DNA of 64,000 bases from ZC4RG20 sp963782445 (GTDB taxonomy: Bacteria > Pseudomonadota > Gammaproteobacteria > Steroidobacterales > Rariloculaceae): positions 806,001 through 870,000 of the forward strand of contig CAWAJM010000001.1 of the NCBI GenBank assembly GCA_963782445.1, given 5' to 3'. Below are positions 59,927-64,000 of this stretch, piece by piece. Under the pieces are notes generated by a model. That model saw nothing but the letters and a program-made list of their open reading frames with translations, did no database searches and was not told the origin of the DNA. A program made the position numbers and the translations under genes. Each line of letters begins with the position of its first letter. Within the stretch, counting starts at the first letter, position 1.

Positions 59927-61077
59927 CGGCCATGAAGCGCGTACTTGCACCGCCGCGCTCCGCGCGCAGGCGTTTCGGGATGGCGACGGCCGCACTGGCC
60001 GCGGGCCTTTTCGCCCGCGCCGGTCTCGCCCATCACGCCATCGCCGCGAAGTTCGACCCCGACCAGTCCATGACCATGACGGGGATCGTAACGCTCGTGG
60101 ATTGGCGCAATCCCCACGTCCACGTCTTCTTCAATGTGCCGAAGCGGGACGGCGGCATCGAGAATTGGGCCGTCGAGCTCGAGAGCGAGATTGCCCTGCA
60201 GAAGAGCGGTTGGACCGTGGATTCCGTGCGGCCGGGCGACAAGCTCAAGGTCCAAGGGATCGTGGCGCGCAATGGGACGCGTCAGATTTGGGGCGAATCC
60301 GTGACGCTCGTCGGGACGGGGCGAAAGGTCCTGTACTCGACGGATACGGGGCCGACGCCGCCCGAGCGGGCGCGGCCGACGCCGCGTTGGCCGGACGGTA
60401 CGCCGATCCTCGGCGCCACGGACGGCGTGGGCGGCTATTGGGGCTACCCGACGACGACGGTGCTCCAGCAGGAAGGCGCTCACGTGCCCATGGACCGCTA
60501 TGGACTGCTCGAGGACATCGCAGACGCGCCGAAAGTCGCGCCGTTCCAGCCCTGGGCGCTCGGCCTTTACATCGCTCGCCAGAGGCGTCATCTGCAGGAC
60601 GACCCGATGTACCGCAACTGCGAGCCTCCCGGCGGCGTGCGCCAGTTCCAGTCGCCGCTCGGCGTGCAGCTCGTCGAGGATCGCGCCCGCCAGCGCATCT
60701 TCGTGCTCATGGGCAGCGGCAACCACAACTACCGCATTCTCTATCTGGACGGACGTAAGCCCGTGGGACAGGTCGGCGGCGACGACGACAACCCTCTGTT
60801 TTACGGCCGTTCGGTGGGCAAGTGGGAAGGCGATACGCTGGTCATCGACACCACGGGCTTCAACGAGGAGTTCTGGTTCAGCAACGGCGGCCTGCCTTCC
60901 ACGAGCATGCTGCACCTGACGGAGCGCTTCTCGCGGCCGAACTACGATACGCTGCATTACGAAGTCACCGTGAATGATCCCGGTGCCTATACGAAGCCGT
61001 GGACCAGCAGCTGGGATCTGCATTGGGTGGGAGGTCAGTCGGTGCCTGTCTATTTCTGTCAGGACAACCGGCCGTAA
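59923..61077 (+). CDS. Secreted A-B fusion protein
   Basis: 384 residues from GTG 59923 (GTGA overlap with the previous stop); ATG 59932 is the alternative. Signal peptide ends at RAGLA, leaving His-His-Ala-Ile. Residues about 36-115 are a module A (TMTGIVTLVDWRNPHVHVFF, WAVELESEIALQKSGWTVDS, VQGIVARNGTRQIWGES). After a Pro/Arg linker, module B follows to the end: APFQPWALGLYIARQRRHLQ, MYRNCEPPGGVRQF (first Cys), YRILYLDGRKPVGQ, FYGRSVGKWEGDTLVIDTTG, TERFSRPNYDTLHYEVTVND, GAYTKPWTSSWDLHW and VYFCQDNRP (second Cys). No break or linker stop suggests a natural fusion, which links A and B functionally. The PDLSGIW block is absent, replaced by GVGGYWGYP. Confidence 0.85.
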   Translation: MTAMKRVLAPPRSARRRFGMATAALAAGLFARAGLAHHAIAAKFDPDQSMTMTGIVTLVDWRNPHVHVFFNVPKRDGGIENWAVELESEIALQKSGWTVDSVRPGDKLKVQGIVARNGTRQIWGESVTLVGTGRKVLYSTDTGPTPPERARPTPRWPDGTPILGATDGVGGYWGYPTTTVLQQEGAHVPMDRYGLLEDIADAPKVAPFQPWALGLYIARQRRHLQDDPMYRNCEPPGGVRQFQSPLGVQLVEDRARQRIFVLMGSGNHNYRILYLDGRKPVGQVGGDDDNPLFYGRSVGKWEGDTLVIDTTGFNEEFWFSNGGLPSTSMLHLTERFSRPNYDTLHYEVTVNDPGAYTKPWTSSWDLHWVGGQSVPVYFCQDNRP

Positions 61078-61166
61078 TCTTGCGGCCCGCGTCCCGCCGA
61101 CGCCGCCTTCGGAGCCGGCGCTCTCATTGAAATGTGCGGATTAGAAACTTGCGGATGGAGATCAAC

Positions 61167-61613
61167 ATGAAAGTACGGAGTTTGACGGGTTGTTTGATCG
61201 GGGCCGCGGCGGCGCTGGTCGTCGCCGGCCAAACGTTCGCCCATCATTCGTTTTCGGCCGAGTTCGACGCGAACCAGAAGGTCAAGCTCACGGGCATCGT
61301 GACGAAAGTCCAGTGGACCAATCCCCATGTTTGGTTCTACATCAATGTCAAGGATCCGAAATCGGGCGACGTCATTAACTGGGGTGCCGAGATGGGCCCG
61401 CCGCACCTGCTGCAGCGCAAGGGTTGGCGGCGCGAGAGCCTCGCGCTGGGGACGGAAGTCACGGTCGACGGCTACCTTGCCCGCAACGGCAGCAAGCGCG
61501 TCAGTGCGCGCAGCGTGACGCTGACCGCGACGGGCGGCCGTCCGGGCCAGACGCTCGACGCGGCTTCGAGCAAGGGTAAGGACAACAGCACGCGTGATCT
61601 GGGCGTCAATTGA
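61167..61613 (+). CDS. Secreted 'AHHSF' protein, module A copy 4
   Basis: 148 residues from ATG 61167 (GGAG six bases upstream). Signal peptide (LTGCLIGAAAALVVAGQTFA) leaves His-His-Ser-Phe-Ser. Blocks: VKLTGIVTKVQWTNPHVWFY, INWGAEMGPPHLLQRKGWRR, LALGTEVTVDGYLARNGSKR, VSARSVTLTATGG. It differs from the other copies in the GAEMGPPHLL stretch and in a Ser/Lys/Asp tail after residue 130. Followed by a module B gene 82 bases later, order A then B, on the plus strand. Confidence 0.85.
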   Translation: MKVRSLTGCLIGAAAALVVAGQTFAHHSFSAEFDANQKVKLTGIVTKVQWTNPHVWFYINVKDPKSGDVINWGAEMGPPHLLQRKGWRRESLALGTEVTVDGYLARNGSKRVSARSVTLTATGGRPGQTLDAASSKGKDNSTRDLGVN

Positions 61614-61695
61614 CGCATGAGGGTCCCTGCCCCGGCGTGCCGAGCGGCGCTCCGGGGCAGGCTCTCGACATCGATTATCGGGGAGAGAGTTTTTG

Positions 61696-62496
61696 ATGAA
61701 ACGGGTATTGCTGGCCGCGGCGCTCGTCGTTCTTTCGATTACGTTCGCGCAACCGTCGCTGGCTCAGCGGCGACCCATCGATCCTAAGGCGCCGCCGCCG
61801 GGACCTGCGCCGCGCAACGCGATGGGCCGTGTGCTGCTCGGCGGCGCAACGCCGAAGGTCAAGGGCGTGTGGACGCCGTTGTTCGGAATCACGCAGCCGA
61901 TCAAGCCCGTCGACGAATTGCCGTTCCAGCCCTGGGCCAAGGCACTGTTCATCGCGCGGCAGTCGGCGCAGCTGGAGCCGCATACGCGCTGCAAGCCCTC
62001 GGGTACGGCGCGCGAGTTTCTGACGCCTTACGGCACCGAGTTCGTCGAGCTGCCGGGAATTAAGCGTATCTATATTTTCGACATCGGCGGCCCTCACACC
62101 TTCCGGACAATCTACATGGACGGCCGCTCGCACCCCAAGGACTGGGTGCCGACGTACTATGGCCATTCCATCGGCTGGTGGGAAGGGGATACGCTCGTCG
62201 TCGACAGCGTCGGGTTCAACGAAGGCTTCTGGATGGATCGGCGGGGTCTGCCCACGACCAACCAGCTGCACACGGTCGAGCGCTTTACGCGGCAGAACGC
62301 GGACATCATGCGCTACGAAATCACCGTCGACGATCCGGGCGCGTATACGAAGCCGTGGACGACGTGGTTCAACCTGCACTGGGAGAACGGCACGGAGCTC
62401 TACGAGTACATCTGCCAGGAAGCGAACTACGCGACGAGCCTTATGGTCGGGCAGCACTCCAAGTCCGTCGATCGGACGAGCCCGATCGTACCGTAG
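61696..62496 (+). CDS. Secreted module B protein, copy 4
   Basis: 266 residues from ATG 61696 (GGGGAGAGAG six bases upstream). Signal peptide (MKRVLLAAALVVLSITFAQP then SLAQ). Blocks: ELPFQPWAKALFIARQSAQL, HTRCKPSGTAREFL (first Cys), FRTIYMDGRSHPKDW, YYGHSIGWWEGDTLVVDSVG, HTVERFTRQNADIMRYEITV, DDPGAYTKPWTTWFNLHW and YEYICQEANYATS (second Cys). The PDLSGIW block is again replaced (VKGVWTPLFG), as in the A-B fusion just upstream, so these two B modules are probably sister copies. It ends directly before the palindromic repeat at 62506. Confidence 0.83.
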   Translation: MKRVLLAAALVVLSITFAQPSLAQRRPIDPKAPPPGPAPRNAMGRVLLGGATPKVKGVWTPLFGITQPIKPVDELPFQPWAKALFIARQSAQLEPHTRCKPSGTAREFLTPYGTEFVELPGIKRIYIFDIGGPHTFRTIYMDGRSHPKDWVPTYYGHSIGWWEGDTLVVDSVGFNEGFWMDRRGLPTTNQLHTVERFTRQNADIMRYEITVDDPGAYTKPWTTWFNLHWENGTELYEYICQEANYATSLMVGQHSKSVDRTSPIVP

Positions 62497-62505
62497 GAGC
62501 CCTCA

Positions 62506-62596
62506 AAAAAGGGGTCAGAGCCCTTTTTTGCCGGCGGCCGATTTCCAGCGTTCGAGACGTTGGCGGGCCGGCGAAAAAGGGCTCTGACCCCTTTTT
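62506..62596. repeat. REP-like palindrome with GGGGTCAGAGCCC arms
   Basis: Arms 62506-62535 and 62567-62596 are complementary at 29 of 30 positions, each centred on AAAAAGGGGTCAGAGCCCTT. Between them a short stem (62545-62550 with 62558-62563) closes the top. The GGGGTCAGAGCCC core is one I know from dispersed, non-autonomous palindromes in many proteobacteria. The right arm overlaps the TAA stop codon of the FAD oxidoreductase gene. No transposase is present. Confidence 0.8.
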
Positions 62597-63938
62597 AGGT
62601 CCTGCCGAGGTACGCGCCGGCCGCCTCGAGGCGGCGCTGCAGCTCGGCCACGTCCACGTGCCGCGGCGCGACGCCTGTGCCGAGCGCGAGGTCCGCGGCC
62701 GTGCCGGCGGCTTGCCCCATGACGAAGCACGGGCCGCTGACGCGCGCGGACGACTGGCCTTCGTGCGACATCGAGGCGCAGCGTCCGGCCACGAACAGGT
62801 TTTCGATCTTCTGCGGCAGGACGATTCGATACGGAATCTGATTGAAGCCGCGCGAGCCCGGGGACGCGAACACGAATTTCACGTCGCCCTTAACGTGGGC
62901 CTCGACGGGCCAGCCGTTGACGCCGATCGCGTCCTCGAAGTCACGGCATTCGAGGATGTCGTGCTCGGTCAGCACGTACTCGCCGACGATGCGCCGCGTC
63001 TCCCGGATGCCGATCTGCGGTGCGATCTCGACGATGTAAGCGTTCTCGAAGCCCGGCGTTACGTCTTTGATGAACTGGAAGACCTCCCAGCACTGGCGCC
63101 GACCCTCGACCTCGCCGTAGCTGAGCTGCTCGAAGTCGACGCCGTTCACGGCGCTGCCGTCCGGATTCTTGATTTGCGTGAGATTGGCGCGCCACTCGAT
63201 GGGATTGCGCTGCGGCCGGACGATGGGCTTCTTGCGTGGGAAGTGGCGGCCTTTCGCCTCGGCTTCCTCCATGAGCGAGGGGATCAGCTCCCAGGCGCGC
63301 CCGGCCTTATCCGGGTCGACGCCGTTGATGCGGAACATGGTTGAGGGGTAGAGCATGTTGCCCGCGCCGTCGCCGAGCTCGTAGGGTGCGCCCGTCCAGG
63401 CCGCGAGGTCGCCGTCGCCCGAAGCGTCGATGAAAATGCGGCCCCGGATGGCGCGCCGCCCCGACTTGGTCTCGACGAGCACGGCCTCGATGTGCTCGTC
63501 GGCGTCCACGACGGCGCCGACGCAGAACGCATGGTAGAGCACTTTGACTTTGGCTTCGGCCGCGAGCTCGTCGGCGGCGATCTTGAATGCCGAGATATCG
63601 TAGGCCTGGGCCGTGATCTGATCGCCCACCGTCAGGTGTGGGCGGTTCAGGCCATTCATGGCCTCGAGGCGCTCGAGGATCTCGTCCGCGACGCCGTGCA
63701 CGACCTGCCGGTGCTCGCCGTGCACGACGGCATGGAGGCCGCAGAACGTGCTGAGGCCGGCCGCGGTCCCGGCGCCGCCCATGAAGCCGTAGCGCTCGAC
63801 GAGGATTGTCGAGCGGCCGCTGCGGCCCGCGGCCAGGGCCGCGGCGATACCCGCGGGGCCGCCGCCGACGACGACCACCTCGTATTCCCCGAGCAGCGGC
63901 GTCCGGCGGCTCGGTTCAGTCAGGAATCCTTGCTGCAT
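62595..63938 (-). CDS. FAD-dependent oxidoreductase (FAD_oxidored type)
   Basis: 447 residues, no signal peptide. Dinucleotide-binding start YEVVVVGGGPAGIAAALAAG, then LVERYGFMGGAGTAAGLSTF, the GRIFIDASGDGDLAAWTGAP second FAD block, GIRETRRIVGEYVLTEHDIL in the middle and the C-terminal NLFVAGRCASMSHEGQSSAR with VSGPCFVMGQAAGTAADLAL. These are the marks of the large FAD-dependent group near glucose-inhibited/fumarate-reductase folds used in catabolism of heterocycles and polyols. Substrate unknown. It is convergent with module B copy 4; its upstream neighbour is beyond the window. Confidence 0.9.
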   Translation of the reverse strand: MQQGFLTEPSRRTPLLGEYEVVVVGGGPAGIAAALAAGRSGRSTILVERYGFMGGAGTAAGLSTFCGLHAVVHGEHRQVVHGVADEILERLEAMNGLNRPHLTVGDQITAQAYDISAFKIAADELAAEAKVKVLYHAFCVGAVVDADEHIEAVLVETKSGRRAIRGRIFIDASGDGDLAAWTGAPYELGDGAGNMLYPSTMFRINGVDPDKAGRAWELIPSLMEEAEAKGRHFPRKKPIVRPQRNPIEWRANLTQIKNPDGSAVNGVDFEQLSYGEVEGRRQCWEVFQFIKDVTPGFENAYIVEIAPQIGIRETRRIVGEYVLTEHDILECRDFEDAIGVNGWPVEAHVKGDVKFVFASPGSRGFNQIPYRIVLPQKIENLFVAGRCASMSHEGQSSARVSGPCFVMGQAAGTAADLALGTGVAPRHVDVAELQRRLEAAGAYLGRT

Positions 63939-64000
63939 GGTTTCGTCCCGAAGAAGAAGAGAAGTCCTCGCCGTCGCATCCGCCGGCGCCGTTCAGGATA

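Noticed and set aside
1..64000. CRISPR arrays, tRNA or rRNA genes, prophage or complete insertion sequences
   Set aside because: No regular direct repeats, no CCA-ended cloverleaf, no rRNA sequence and no transposase or phage gene were recognised by eye. A tRNA scan would be the proper check.

Overview
The window is a G+C-rich chromosomal segment with dense, mostly intact genes. It has no phage, no complete insertion sequence, no CRISPR array, and I found no rRNA or tRNA gene. The gene set (RdgC, RmuC, PdxJ, DUF1840, DUF938, DgkA, DsbA, YceI, Bcr/CflA transporter, many secreted proteins) points to a gammaproteobacterium or related proteobacterium. The many 'AHHSF' secreted proteins (I believe Pfam DUF6152) resemble what is seen in Steroidobacteraceae- or Nevskiales-like lineages; this placement is an inference.

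Layout. 1-7042 is a catabolic block: gamma-glutamyltransferase (cut by the window edge), a frameshifted class V aminotransferase, aldehyde dehydrogenase, CMD protein, hydroxyisobutyrate-dehydrogenase-like enzyme and VOC protein on the minus strand, with a LigW-like metal-dependent decarboxylase divergent from them. 7228-12357 holds a Tat-exported esterase, the deletion scar of a molybdenum-hydroxylase operon, then rmuC, glutathione peroxidase and a GlcG/HbpS-like secreted protein. 12466-17158 has an acetolactate synthase gene behind a complete-looking leader-peptide attenuator, a pair of secreted genes and a frameshifted PEBP gene. 17317-25180 has a DUF922 protease-like gene, recQ, an EamA transporter, dsbA, a predicted outer-membrane protein and a selenoprotein gene. 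25273-33768 mixes more secreted genes with rdgC, pdxJ, DUF1840, DUF938 and a hemerythrin. 34068-42510 has transporter, lipid, glycosyltransferase, di-haem peroxidase, serine hydroxymethyltransferase and YceI genes. 42932-51767 is a plus-strand run with a methylene-THF reductase family enzyme, PQQ dehydrogenase, MFS transporter, LigJ, arylamine N-acetyltransferase and an aminotransferase. 51946-63938 has DUF3300, a c-di-GMP enzyme with a lipoprotein partner, and a second cluster of the secreted family around an MmyB-like regulator.

Two items stand out. First, 23522-25180 reads as one 552-residue protein through an in-frame TGA at codon 97. The TGA is followed by a perfect 7-bp hairpin with a GGTC loop at the spacing expected of a bacterial SECIS, so it is very probably a selenocysteine protein of the 'UGSC' type with the motif U-S-T-C. 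Second, the window has many copies of a secreted family built from three modules, called here A, B and C. A is about 130 residues and starts with His-His right at the predicted signal-peptide cleavage site. B is about 270 residues with two conserved cysteines. C is a small GTW-type domain. A and B lie side by side four times and are fused once (59923-61077); B and C appear fused once (25273-26772). The pairing suggests a periplasmic multi-component system of unknown function. The N-terminal histidines suggest metal binding.

Metabolically, LigW-like and LigJ enzymes together with a methylene-THF reductase family protein, a serine hydroxymethyltransferase, a PQQ dehydrogenase and the CMD/VOC/ALDH block suggest use of lignin-derived or similar aromatic compounds. 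No complete pathway lies within the window.
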